Shown here one piece after another: positions 51,713-62,254 of a DNA stretch of 63,108 nt. Within the stretch, counting starts at the first letter, position 1. Each line of letters starts with the position of its first letter. The position numbers were made by a program, and so were the translations under genes. Where the stretch lies: the NCBI GenBank assembly GCA_945869265.1, contig CAMBOI010000015.1, positions 1 to 63,108 on the forward strand, read 5' to 3'. Source of the stretch: an uncultured Prevotella sp. GTDB taxonomy: Bacteria > Bacteroidota > Bacteroidia > Bacteroidales > Bacteroidaceae. Under the pieces are notes generated by a model, which was not told where the DNA came from, ran no database searches, and saw only the letters and a list, made by a program, of their open reading frames with translations.

Positions 51713-52972
51713 ATGTTTATATTGGTAAGCATCGCAGTGTTTCTGATATTGATCCTGCTCATCGTCATACTGCTGCTCGTGGCTAAGAAATACCTTTCGC
51801 CTAGCGGCAACGTGAACATCACTATCAACGGCGACCGAACAATATCGGTGGGACAGGGTGCGAGTCTGATGACTACACTCAACGAGAATGGTATATTCCT
51901 GCCTTCGGCATGTGGCGGTAAGGCTTCGTGCGGACAGTGCAAGGTGCAGGTGCTCGAAGGCGGAGGCGAAATCCTCGACTCTGAGAAACCGCATTTCACA
52001 CGCAAGGAAATCAAGGACCACTGGCGCCTGGGATGCCAGTGCAAGGTGAAGAGCGACATGAACATCCGAGTGCCGGAGAGCGTGCTCGGAGTGAAGGAAT
52101 ATGAGTGTACGGTGATCTCCAACAAGAACGTCGCCACGTTCATCAAGGAGTTCAAGGTGCAGTTGCCCAAGGGTGCCCACATGGACTTCCTGCCGGGTTC
52201 TTACGCACAGATCAAGATTCCCACATTCTCTATCGACTACGACAAGGACATCGACAAGAGTCTTATCGGCGACGAGTATCTGCCCGCATGGCAGAAGTTT
52301 GGACTCTTCCCGCTGAAGTGTGTGAACACCGAGCCCACCATCCGTGCCTACTCGATGGCCAACTATCCTGCCGAGGGCGACGTATTCATGCTCACCGTGC
52401 GTATCGCCACACCGCCCTTCAAGCCCGACCGCAGCGGATTCATGGAGGTCAATCCGGGTATCGCATCTTCATACATCTTCACTCTCAAACCGGGTGACAA
52501 GGTGGTGATGAGCGGTCCTTATGGCGACTTCCATCCTCACTTCGACACCAAGAAGGAGATGATATGGGTAGGTGGTGGTGCCGGTATGGCTCCTCTGCGC
52601 GCGCAGATTATGCACATGACCAAGACGCTGCACACTACCGACCGCGAGATGCACTACTTCTATGGCGCACGCGCACTCAACGAGGTGTTCTATCTCGACG
52701 ACTTCCTCGGACTGGAGAAGGAGTATCCCAACTTCCACTTCCACTTGGCACTCGACCGTCCCGACCCCGCTGCCGATGCAGCAGGAGTGAAATACACCGC
52801 TGGATTCGTGCATCAGGTGATGTACAACACTTATCTGAAGGACCACGAGGCTCCCGAGGATATCGAGTACTACATGTGCGGTCCCGGTCCGATGTCAAAG
52901 GCTGTCGTAGGTATGCTCGACTCATTAGGCGTGGAGCCCGAGTCGATTATGTACGATAACTTCGGAGGGTAA
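51713..52972 (+). CDS. nqrF: Na+-NQR subunit F (NADH-oxidising)
   Basis: A 419-residue electron-input subunit. One helix (about 3-23) anchors it. A 2Fe-2S ferredoxin domain follows, with Cys in SACGGKASCGQC and the fourth in LGCQCK. An FAD domain has RAYSMANYP, and the NADH domain has GGGAGMAPLRAQI and YYMCGPGPM, ending in DNFGG. NADH reduces FAD, then the cluster, then the membrane flavins. A long palindrome (52980-53017) follows the stop codon. Confidence 0.95.
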   Translation: MFILVSIAVFLILILLIVILLLVAKKYLSPSGNVNITINGDRTISVGQGASLMTTLNENGIFLPSACGGKASCGQCKVQVLEGGGEILDSEKPHFTRKEIKDHWRLGCQCKVKSDMNIRVPESVLGVKEYECTVISNKNVATFIKEFKVQLPKGAHMDFLPGSYAQIKIPTFSIDYDKDIDKSLIGDEYLPAWQKFGLFPLKCVNTEPTIRAYSMANYPAEGDVFMLTVRIATPPFKPDRSGFMEVNPGIASSYIFTLKPGDKVVMSGPYGDFHPHFDTKKEMIWVGGGAGMAPLRAQIMHMTKTLHTTDREMHYFYGARALNEVFYLDDFLGLEKEYPNFHFHLALDRPDPAADAAGVKYTAGFVHQVMYNTYLKDHEAPEDIEYYMCGPGPMSKAVVGMLDSLGVEPESIMYDNFGG

Positions 52973-52979
52973 GTTTTTT

Positions 52980-53017
52980 AAATGAAGAATGAAGAAAACT
53001 TTCTTCATTCTTCATTT
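52980..53017. terminator. Perfect 18-base inverted repeat, likely nqr terminator
   Basis: AAATGAAGAATGAAGAAA (52980-52997) and its exact complement (53000-53017) are separated by two bases. Another unit, ATTCTTCATTTTTCATT, follows. The arms are made of the GAAGAATGAA spacer repeat in both orientations. Confidence 0.6.
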
Positions 53018-53104
53018 ATTATTCTTCATTTTTCATTTATGTTAAATTTCCGTTAAAAGCAATAAAAAAGTTGCTTTTTTTTATGGTTTTTACCTAAAGA
53101 TTAT

Positions 53105-53112
53105 TATCTTTG
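53105..53112 (+). promoter_or_regulatory. -7 box of nhaD
   Basis: TATCTTTG followed by CACA, about 30 bases before the start. A clear -33 TTTG is not seen. Confidence 0.5.
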
Positions 53113-53141
53113 CACATTGAAAACGATATAGTGTATTAGTT

Positions 53142-54551
53142 ATGATGACTTTGATAATAGTCCTGATACTGCTTTTGGGGTATTCCCTCATAGCTACAGC
53201 CCATGTCACAAACGTGAACAAGGCTGCTATTGCTATGTTTATGGCAACGGCGGGATGGGTGTTCTACATCTGCTATGGCACCGACTTTGTTATGAGTCAA
53301 CATCCACACGAATACATCGACTTCCTCGCCGGAGAAGAAGCCAACAGCAAGGCGGTGAAGTTCTTTATCTACGACAATATTTTCCTGAAATATGTAGGCA
53401 AGGCAGCGGCTATAGTATTGTTCCTACTTGCCACAATGACTATAATCGAGATACTCAACAACAACGGTTGCTTCGACTTTATCAGCGAGTGGATTCGCAC
53501 GCGCAACTCCAAGCGACTCTTGTGGACTATCACCATAGCCACATTCCTCATCTCAGCCAATCTCGACAACCTCACCACCACGATGACTATGCTCGTCATC
53601 ATGAGAAACATAGTGCAGAACAGGCGACAGCGAATGCTCATAGGAAGTACCATCGTGCTGGCGGCTAATGCAGGAGGTGGATTCACCGTCATAGGCGACC
53701 CCGCGGGAGTGATACTGTGGGGTGGGGAGGCTGTCACTGCCACCAACTTCTCGGCCTATCTCTTCATACCCGCTATGGTGGCATGGGTGCTGCCCACATT
53801 ACTTATACAGATGTCACTGCCCGACCGACTCGACGTGGAGTGGCCCGCAATGCCATATAGGGGCGACGACACCAACCTCAACCGCTGGCAGAGAGTGATA
53901 ATGCTCTTTGTAGGAATAGGCGGACTGTGGTTTATACCCACCTTCCACAACATCACCAAACTGAGTCCGTTTCTCGGTGCGCTATGTGTGCTGTCGGTGC
54001 TGTGGGTGGTGAACGAGGCATTCAACCGCAAGCTCATCAATAGCGACAAGATGGTGCAGCGACGCTCACCACAGTCGGTGCAATACGGAAGCATCCAACT
54101 CATCCTCTTCGTCATGGGCATCATGCTCGCCTTCGGAGTGGTGACCGAGACGGGATTCTTCGCCACTGTGTCGGAGTGGTTGGACTATAATGTGCATAAT
54201 ATATGGATTATGGGTGTAATAGCCGGATTGATAAGCGGGGTGGTGGACTCCTTCACCGTGGCGATGACTGCCATCTCGATGTATCCAGTGGTGGATGTCG
54301 AGCAGCTCAATCTCTGGGTGGATGCCGACTATATGGAAAACTTCGTGCAGAACGGCGCGTTCTGGAAACTCATCGTCTATACCACAAGCATAGGCGGATG
54401 CCTGTTGTGCTTCGCATCCTCGGGCGGACTTGCCCTGATGAAGATGGAGCGCATACACATAGGGTGGTATTTCAAGAACATCACGCCTAAGGTGGCTGTG
54501 GGATGGCTGCTCGGAATGATTATCCTATGGGCGGAAGTGGCTTTTCTTTAA
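53142..54551 (+). CDS. nhaD: NhaD-type Na+/H+ antiporter
   Basis: A 469-residue inner-membrane transporter of the ion transporter (IT) superfamily with about a dozen helices. ISANLDNLTTTMTM and LAANAGGGFTVIGDPAGVILWGG are the NhaD signature segments. ISGVVDSFTVAMTAISMYP and TTSIGGCLLCFASSGGLALM form the second inverted repeat. It exchanges Na+ for H+. Placed directly after nqrF, it closes a sodium cycle with the NQR pump. Confidence 0.9.
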   Translation: MMTLIIVLILLLGYSLIATAHVTNVNKAAIAMFMATAGWVFYICYGTDFVMSQHPHEYIDFLAGEEANSKAVKFFIYDNIFLKYVGKAAAIVLFLLATMTIIEILNNNGCFDFISEWIRTRNSKRLLWTITIATFLISANLDNLTTTMTMLVIMRNIVQNRRQRMLIGSTIVLAANAGGGFTVIGDPAGVILWGGEAVTATNFSAYLFIPAMVAWVLPTLLIQMSLPDRLDVEWPAMPYRGDDTNLNRWQRVIMLFVGIGGLWFIPTFHNITKLSPFLGALCVLSVLWVVNEAFNRKLINSDKMVQRRSPQSVQYGSIQLILFVMGIMLAFGVVTETGFFATVSEWLDYNVHNIWIMGVIAGLISGVVDSFTVAMTAISMYPVVDVEQLNLWVDADYMENFVQNGAFWKLIVYTTSIGGCLLCFASSGGLALMKMERIHIGWYFKNITPKVAVGWLLGMIILWAEVAFL

Positions 54552-54570
54552 ATGAAAAGACCACAGATGG

Positions 54571-54653
54571 GTTTTATAGACCACAGATTAACACAGATTG
54601 ACACAGATTAAGAGCCAAAGGCTCTGATTAGGAGGATTATTGATTGATGATTA
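54571..54653 (-). repeat. Second dispersed repeat, copy 2 (inverted)
   Basis: Reverse complement matches 7439-7522, including the AGAGCC-AAA-GGCTCT hairpin at 54611-54625 and a TTTTATAGACC end. With 54682-54807 it fills the 297-base gap between nhaD and pfkA. Confidence 0.8.
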
Positions 54654-54681
54654 CTGATTGATGATTACTGATTAATGATAT

Positions 54682-54807
54682 AAATCTGTGATAATCAAAA
54701 TATCTTTGATATTTAAAAATCTGTGTTAATCTGTGATAATCTGTGGACAAAAAAAACTCCGTGGACAAAAAAAACTCCGTGGACAAAAAAAAATCTGTGG
54801 ATAAAAA
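54682..54807 (+). repeat. AATCTGTG-type repeat array upstream of pfkA
   Basis: AATCTGTGATAATC, then AATCTGTGTTAATCTGTG and GATAATCTGTGG, then two copies of ACAAAAAAAACTCCGTGG and a final AATCTGTGGATAAAA. It ends 41 bases before the pfkA start. A possible -7 box TATCTTTG lies inside at 54701-54708. Confidence 0.85.
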
Positions 54808-54848
54808 ATGAAGAAAGAATAAGATAGTAATCATATAAAAGAGAGTTT

Positions 54849-55826
54849 ATGGCAAAGATTAAGACAATTGGAATTTTGACATCAGGAGGCGACGCCCCCG
54901 GAATGAACGCTGCTATACGTGCCGTCACACGTGCTGGTATCTACAATGGTTTCCAAATCAAGGGTATCTATCGTGGATACGACGGACTCATCAACGGCGA
55001 GGTGAAACCATTCACCACAGAGAATGTGAGTGGTATCATCATGCAGGGAGGTACAATCCTCAAGACTGCACGCAGTAAGGAGTTTATGTCTCCAGAGGGA
55101 ATGCAGAAGGCATACGACACATTGGTGAAGGAGAATATCGACGCACTCGTGGTGATTGGAGGTAACGGTTCGCTCACAGGTGCGCGCAATTTTGCCGCTG
55201 AATACGACGTACCCTGCATCGGACTGCCCGGAACTATCGACAACGACCTCTATGGCACCGACTCCACCATCGGATATGACACCACGCTCAACACCATCCT
55301 CGAATGTGTTGACCGCATACGCGACACCGCACAGAGTCACGAGCGCATCTTCTTTGTCGAGGTGATGGGACGCGACGCCGGATTCCTTGCGCAGAACTCT
55401 GCCATCGCCAGTGGTGCCGAAGCTGCCATCATCCCCGAGGAGTCAACCGACGTTGACCAGTTGGGACGATTCATGGAGCGAGGCATACGCAAGTCGAAGA
55501 AGAGTTGTATCGTAATCGTATCGGAGAGCCCCAAGTGTGGCGCACTCTATTATGCCGACCGTGTGAAGAAGGAGTTCCCCGACTTCGACGTGCGCGTGTC
55601 AATCCTTGGACACCTGCAGCGTGGCGGACGCCCCACGGCCCGCGACAGAATACTTGCCAGCCGCACCGGTGTGGGAGCCATCGAGGCTATCATGCAGGGA
55701 CAGCGCAACGTGATGGTGGGAGTGAGAAACAACGAGGTGGTTTATGTGCCATTCGCTGATGCTATCCGCACCGACAAACCGCTCGACATGAAGCTCATAA
55801 AGGTGCTCGACGAATTGAGTATCTAA
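54849..55826 (+). CDS. pfkA: ATP-dependent 6-phosphofructokinase
   Basis: A 325-residue glycolytic enzyme forming fructose 1,6-bisphosphate. [17 protein letters not shown] binds ATP, PGTIDND holds the catalytic Asp131 and Asp133, and [10 protein letters not shown] and [10 protein letters not shown] contact substrate. Gly107 and Gly128 sit where Asp and Lys mark the pyrophosphate-using type, so ATP is predicted. An oddity is VIGGNGS: Asn106 replaces the metal-binding Asp of E. coli (Asp103). The leader is the repeat array. A five-codon frame MKKE starts at the end of the array (54808-54822). Confidence 0.93.
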   Translation: MAKIKTIGILTSGGDAPGMNAAIRAVTRAGIYNGFQIKGIYRGYDGLINGEVKPFTTENVSGIIMQGGTILKTARSKEFMSPEGMQKAYDTLVKENIDALVVIGGNGSLTGARNFAAEYDVPCIGLPGTIDNDLYGTDSTIGYDTTLNTILECVDRIRDTAQSHERIFFVEVMGRDAGFLAQNSAIASGAEAAIIPEESTDVDQLGRFMERGIRKSKKSCIVIVSESPKCGALYYADRVKKEFPDFDVRVSILGHLQRGGRPTARDRILASRTGVGAIEAIMQGQRNVMVGVRNNEVVYVPFADAIRTDKPLDMKLIKVLDELSI

Positions 55827-55920
55827 TGATATTTATGTCATAACATGATGAAAAGATAGCAAAAAAATGTTCAAATTGGTACAATAATAGTCGATATTGG
55901 AAGAAAATGTCGAATAATTT

Positions 55921-55950
55921 TTTGTAGAACGGGATTTTTTGCTATCTTTG
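55921..55950 (+). promoter_or_regulatory. Promoter of the ATP synthase operon
   Basis: TTTG at 55921-55924, 18 bases, TATCTTTG at 55943-55950 followed by CA, about 45 bases before atpD. Confidence 0.65.
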
Positions 55951-55970
55951 CAAGCAGAAAACTGAAATAA

Positions 55971-57521
<1,551 letters not shown>

Positions 57522-57569
57522 ACTCCCTGAACTCCCTAATAAAATCAAATTAAATTTTAAAAAGCAGAT

Positions 57570-57812
57570 ATGAGTTTAAAGTTGAGGATTGTATCTCCTG
57601 AAAGAATTGTATTCGTAGGAGATGTTGACAGTGTGACGGTGCCGGGCACTACGGGAGAATTTCAGGTTCTGCCCAACCATGCCCCACTGATCTCGTCGCT
57701 CGAAGCCGGAAACGTGGTGTATGACTGCGCCGAAGGCAGAAAGGAACTGACGATAGCAGGGGGATTTGCCGAGGTGCAGAACAACAACGTGAGTCTTTGC
57801 GTGGAATTGTAG
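57570..57812 (+). CDS. atpC: F1F0 ATP synthase subunit epsilon, short form
   Basis: An 80-residue protein containing only the N-terminal beta sandwich (RIVSPERIVF, VPGTTGEFQVLPNHAPLIS). The C-terminal helical hairpin that inhibits ATP hydrolysis in E. coli (about 135 residues in all) is missing. Short epsilon is common in Bacteroidetes. The gene lies 48 bases after atpD and four before the atpI-like gene. Confidence 0.93.
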   Translation: MSLKLRIVSPERIVFVGDVDSVTVPGTTGEFQVLPNHAPLISSLEAGNVVYDCAEGRKELTIAGGFAEVQNNNVSLCVEL

Positions 57813-57815
57813 GCT

Positions 57816-58232
57816 ATGGCAGATATCGACAAACTGTGTGGCAGATACATAGTATGGAGCATGGTTTACATCTTTATCCTTACGATAGGCTGCTTCATCT
57901 TTGAGAAGCTTGGCTTGTTCTCCGGACTGATGTATCCCGTGGCAGTGAGTGCAGTGTTCTCCATCGTGGTGGAGTCGGCTGACGCGCTGGTATGGCGCAA
58001 GGTGGCAAAGACGTCACCCGACAGTCTCACTACATTCTATACCGCCGTTTCGGGATTCCGCATGCTTCTGGCATTGGCAACGATGCTCGTGTGCTACATC
58101 ATCGTCGGACGCGATGCGATAATGCCCTACATACTGGTTCTGCTGGTTTTCTACTTTGCAATGCTGGCACATCACTCAATCTTCTTTTCACGCCTGTCAA
58201 ACGGCGGCAAACTCAATATTAATAATAAATAA
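57816..58232 (+). CDS. AtpI-position small membrane protein
   Basis: A 138-residue membrane protein with four predicted helices (about 14-33, 37-55, 76-97, 101-122). It occupies the place of atpI before atpB, and AtpI-like proteins assist c-ring assembly or Mg2+ supply. Sequence similarity is weak, so the name rests mainly on position and topology. Its stop codon overlaps the atpB start by one base (TAATG). Confidence 0.65.
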   Translation: MADIDKLCGRYIVWSMVYIFILTIGCFIFEKLGLFSGLMYPVAVSAVFSIVVESADALVWRKVAKTSPDSLTTFYTAVSGFRMLLALATMLVCYIIVGRDAIMPYILVLLVFYFAMLAHHSIFFSRLSNGGKLNINNK

Positions 58233-59287
58233 TGTGCAAGATGAAACATATAGGAACGATAATTCTCATGATGCTGATGACGGTGATGCCCATGAAATCA
58301 TGGGCGGCACACGGCTCTGAGGCTGGAGGGGAATTAGACATACCGGAGATTGTGCTCGAGCACCTTGCCGACTCATACGAGTGGCACATAGCCACATATG
58401 AGGGCAAGCACATCAGCATTCCGCTGCCCATTATCGTGCGCAGCTCGCAGTCCGGCGAATGGCATGTCTGCACAGCTCACAGTCTGCCCGCTCCATTCTT
58501 CTTCGATGCTGCCCATCACGGCAAGATCTACGAGAAGATGGCTGACGGAACTGAGGTGAGACCTATCGACCTCAGCATCACCAAGACTGTGGCGCAGATA
58601 TGGATCGTTGTCCTTGTGATGATTGCCATTTTCCTCTCTTGCGCACGATGGTATAAGAAAAGAGACGAGAAAAGTGAGGCTCCCGGAGGATTCGTCGGTG
58701 CGGTGGAAATGCTCGTGATGACTATCCACGACGACTTGATTCGTCCTTCTGTGGGAGAGAAGCACTACAAGCAGTATGCTCCTTATCTTCTCACTGTCTT
58801 CTTCTTTATTCTCATCACCAACATGATTGGACTCATCCCAATCTTCCCTGGTGGTGCCAACGTGACGGGAAACATCAACATCACGCTATTCCTTGCCGTA
58901 TGCACGATGATTGCCATCAACCTCTTCGGCAACAAGGAATATTGGAAGGAAATCTTCTGGCCTGAGGTGCCCCTCTTCCTAAAGGCGTACCCCGTGCCCG
59001 TAATGCCGGTGATTGAGCTATTCGGTGTGTTCACCAAACCATTCGCGCTCATGATCCGTCTCTTTGCCAACATGATGGCGGGACATGCCGTCATATTGAG
59101 TTTCACATGCGTCATCTTCCTCGGATGGTCGATGGGAGTGGGATTCGGACTCGGACTCAACTCGTTCAGCATCGTCATGCTGCTGTTCATGAACTGTCTT
59201 GAGCTCCTCGTAGCCTTCGTCCAGGCATACGTTTTCACAATGCTTTCGGCAGTGTTCATCGGATTGGCGCACAAGGAACATCATTGA
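58232..59287 (+). CDS. atpB: F1F0 ATP synthase subunit a
   Basis: A 351-residue F0 subunit with a long exported N-terminus. A signal-like helix (about 5-25) is followed by about 90 periplasmic residues, then the membrane helices. LMIRLFANMMAGH holds the essential arginine of the ion channel. ELLVAFVQAYVFTML is the last conserved helix. The start overlaps the previous stop (TAATG); an ATG at 58241 is also possible. The extracytoplasmic extension is a common Bacteroidetes feature. Confidence 0.93.
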   Translation: MCKMKHIGTIILMMLMTVMPMKSWAAHGSEAGGELDIPEIVLEHLADSYEWHIATYEGKHISIPLPIIVRSSQSGEWHVCTAHSLPAPFFFDAAHHGKIYEKMADGTEVRPIDLSITKTVAQIWIVVLVMIAIFLSCARWYKKRDEKSEAPGGFVGAVEMLVMTIHDDLIRPSVGEKHYKQYAPYLLTVFFFILITNMIGLIPIFPGGANVTGNINITLFLAVCTMIAINLFGNKEYWKEIFWPEVPLFLKAYPVPVMPVIELFGVFTKPFALMIRLFANMMAGHAVILSFTCVIFLGWSMGVGFGLGLNSFSIVMLLFMNCLELLVAFVQAYVFTMLSAVFIGLAHKEHH

Positions 59288-59311
59288 TTTTTTTAAGATT
59301 ATAAGTATTAA

Positions 59312-59575
<264 letters not shown>

Positions 59576-59582
59576 TTAGCTA

Positions 59583-60098
59583 ATGGAAAATTTGCCATCA
59601 ATACTGACCCCCGACCTGGGTTTGCTCTTCTGGATGCTGCTGGCTTTCCTGGTGGTGTTCTTCGTCGTGGCGAAATTCGGATTCCCCGCCATCATCGGTA
59701 TGGTGGAAAACCGTAAGCAATACATCGACGAGAGCCTAAAGAAAGCACACGAGGCTTCTGAAAGACTGGCAAACATACAGAAAGAGGGTGAATCCATGCT
59801 TCAGGAAGCTCGACAGAAGCAGGCCCAGATATTGAAGGAGGCTGCCGACACTCGCGACGCTATCGTGGCTCAGGCCCAAGAGAAAGCACGCGAAGAGGGC
59901 AACCGACTCATTGCTGAGGCAAAAAGCGAAATCGAGAGCCAGAAGCAGGCTGCCATCAGCGAGATTCGCGCACAGGTGGCTGAGCTGTCTGTAAAAGTGG
60001 CGGAGAAAATCCTGCGCAAGGAACTTGACTCCGACGCAAAGCAGATGGAGACGATTGATAGGCTGTTGGATGAAGTGGCTGTTGAAGATAAAAGATAA
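59583..60098 (+). CDS. atpF: F1F0 ATP synthase subunit b
   Basis: A 171-residue peripheral-stalk subunit. One N-terminal helix (LLFWMLLAFLVVFFVVAKFG, about 11-30) is followed by a long Ala/Glu/Lys/Gln-rich helix that pairs in a right-handed coil. It begins seven bases after atpE. Confidence 0.94.
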   Translation: MENLPSILTPDLGLLFWMLLAFLVVFFVVAKFGFPAIIGMVENRKQYIDESLKKAHEASERLANIQKEGESMLQEARQKQAQILKEAADTRDAIVAQAQEKAREEGNRLIAEAKSEIESQKQAAISEIRAQVAELSVKVAEKILRKELDSDAKQMETIDRLLDEVAVEDKR

Positions 60099-60103
60099 CG
60101 CTT

Positions 60104-60640
60104 ATGGACATTGGAGTAATATCGGTAAGATACGCCCGGGCGCTGCTCAAGGCAGCTACGGACGCTAAGCTCGAGGATACGGTGTATCAGGAGATGTCTG
60201 TGCTCGCACAGAGCTATATCGACGTGCCCCGCCTGAGGTTTACGATAGACAATCCCATGCTCCCTAAGGACAAAAAGCGCAGTCTGATAGTTACGGCACT
60301 GGGCGGTAAACCATCGGAACTAACATCGAAGTTTGTAGATATAGTGCTGCGCGAGGACCGAGAGAGCGTGATGCAGTTCATGGCTAATTCGTATATCACT
60401 CTTTATAGAAAACAGAAGAACATCATCCGCGGCAAACTGACCACCGCCGTCGCTGTGTCGGAAGCTACTGAGCTGAAGATGAAAAAGATGGTGGAGAGTA
60501 AGACAAAGGGTACTGTGGAATTTGAGACTGAAGTGAACCCGAACATCATCGGAGGCTTTGTGCTCGAATATGACACCTACCGACTGGATGCCAGTGTGCA
60601 GAACCAGCTCAGACAGGTGCTCACACAGCTTAAAAAGTAA
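60104..60640 (+). CDS. atpH: F1F0 ATP synthase subunit delta
   Basis: A 178-residue stalk-cap protein linking b to F1. ISVRYARALLKAA opens the N-terminal helical domain and PNIIGGFVLEYDTYRLDASVQNQL marks the C-terminal part. It begins five bases after atpF. Confidence 0.93.
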   Translation: MDIGVISVRYARALLKAATDAKLEDTVYQEMSVLAQSYIDVPRLRFTIDNPMLPKDKKRSLIVTALGGKPSELTSKFVDIVLREDRESVMQFMANSYITLYRKQKNIIRGKLTTAVAVSEATELKMKKMVESKTKGTVEFETEVNPNIIGGFVLEYDTYRLDASVQNQLRQVLTQLKK

Positions 60641-60661
60641 TCAAAAACGTAAAGAAATAAC

Positions 60662-62248
60662 ATGTCAGATAAAATCAAACCAAGCGAAGTGTCACAGATG
60701 CTGCTTCAGCAACTGCAGGGCATCAGCGGAGGACAGGAGTTTGACGAGGTCGGTACTGTGCTCGAGGTGAGCGACGGTGTGGCTCGTATCTACGGACTGC
60801 GAAACGCTGAAGCCAACGAGCTTCTCGAATTCGAGAACGGCACTATGGCAATCGTGATGAACCTTGAGGAGGACAACGTAGGTTGCGTGCTGCTCGGTTC
60901 TACCGAGGGTATCAAGGAGGGCATGGTGGTGAAGCGCACGAAGCGAATCGCTTCTATACGCGTCAACGACAACATGCTTGGACGTGTCATCAATCCTCTT
61001 GGACAGGCTATCGACGGTAAGGGAGACATCGACCTCACCGACTCCTTTGAGATGCCACTCGACAGAAAGGCTCCGGGAGTGATCTATCGCCAGCCCGTGA
61101 AGGAACCTCTGCAGACGGGTATCAAGTCGGTCGATTCGATGATTCCTATCGGAAGAGGACAGCGTGAGCTTATCATTGGTGACAGGCAGACAGGTAAGAC
61201 TGCTATCGCCGTTGATACCATCATCAATCAGAAGAGCTTCTATGAGGCTGGAAAACCAGTGTATTGTATATATGTAGCCATCGGACAGAAGGCTTCTACT
61301 GTTGCCGCTCTTGTGGAAAACCTCAAGCAGCATGGCGCTATGCCTTACACTATCATCGTCAGCGCTACTGCTGCCGATCCTGCCGCTATGCAGTATTATG
61401 CACCGTTTGCAGGTGCTGCCATCGGAGAGTATTTCAGAGACAGAGGATTCTCGGCTCTCGTAGTATATGACGACCTCTCCAAGCAGGCGGTCGCCTATCG
61501 TGAGGTGTCGCTTATCCTGCGCCGTCCTTCTGGACGTGAGGCTTATCCCGGCGACGTGTTCTATCTACATAGCCGTCTGCTCGAGCGTGCTGCCCGTATC
61601 AACGACCAGCAGGAAGTGGCTGAGCAGATGAACGACCTGCCCGAGTGCATGAAGGGCAAGGTGAAGGGTGGCGGTTCGCTCACCGCCCTGCCTATCATCG
61701 AGACTCAGGCCGGTGACGTGTCGGCATATATCCCTACCAACGTGATATCTATCACCGACGGACAGATATATCTTGAGAGCGACCTCTTCAACCAGGGCTT
61801 CCGTCCCGCTGTGAATGTGGGTATTTCGGTGAGCCGTGTGGGTGGTTCGGCACAGATCAAGAGTATGAAGAAGGTGGCTGGTACACTGAAGATTGATATG
61901 GCTCAATATCGCGAGCTCGAGGCCTTCTCGAAGTTCTCAAGTGATATGGATGCCGTTACAGCAATGACTATCGACCGAGGACGCAAGAACAACCAGTTGC
62001 TCATCCAACCGCAGTACAGCCCAATGCCCGTAGGCGAGCAGGTGGCTATCATCTATTGCGGTACACGTGGATTGATGCACGACGTTCCAGTGGAGAGCGT
62101 AAGACAGTGTCAGGACTCATTCCTCGACAAACTGCGCTCGGCTCATCCCGAAGTGATCGAGACTCTTGCAAGCGGAAAGATTGACGACAGTGTGACTGCA
62201 GTCATCGAACAGGTGATGGCTGACATCGCAGGACAGTATAAAAATTAA
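60662..62248 (+). CDS. atpA: F1F0 ATP synthase subunit alpha
   Basis: A 528-residue non-catalytic nucleotide-binding subunit. The P-loop is GDRQTGKT, with [17 protein letters not shown] and the ending [18 protein letters not shown]. Conserved [10 protein letters not shown] is near residue 400. It begins 21 bases after atpH. Confidence 0.97.
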   Translation: MSDKIKPSEVSQMLLQQLQGISGGQEFDEVGTVLEVSDGVARIYGLRNAEANELLEFENGTMAIVMNLEEDNVGCVLLGSTEGIKEGMVVKRTKRIASIRVNDNMLGRVINPLGQAIDGKGDIDLTDSFEMPLDRKAPGVIYRQPVKEPLQTGIKSVDSMIPIGRGQRELIIGDRQTGKTAIAVDTIINQKSFYEAGKPVYCIYVAIGQKASTVAALVENLKQHGAMPYTIIVSATAADPAAMQYYAPFAGAAIGEYFRDRGFSALVVYDDLSKQAVAYREVSLILRRPSGREAYPGDVFYLHSRLLERAARINDQQEVAEQMNDLPECMKGKVKGGGSLTALPIIETQAGDVSAYIPTNVISITDGQIYLESDLFNQGFRPAVNVGISVSRVGGSAQIKSMKKVAGTLKIDMAQYRELEAFSKFSSDMDAVTAMTIDRGRKNNQLLIQPQYSPMPVGEQVAIIYCGTRGLMHDVPVESVRQCQDSFLDKLRSAHPEVIETLASGKIDDSVTAVIEQVMADIAGQYKN

Positions 62249-62254
62249 TAGCCT

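Noticed and set aside
54571..54807. CRISPR-like look of the AATCTGTG arrays
   Set aside because: Units are short, irregular and without unique spacers of constant length, and no cas gene is present.
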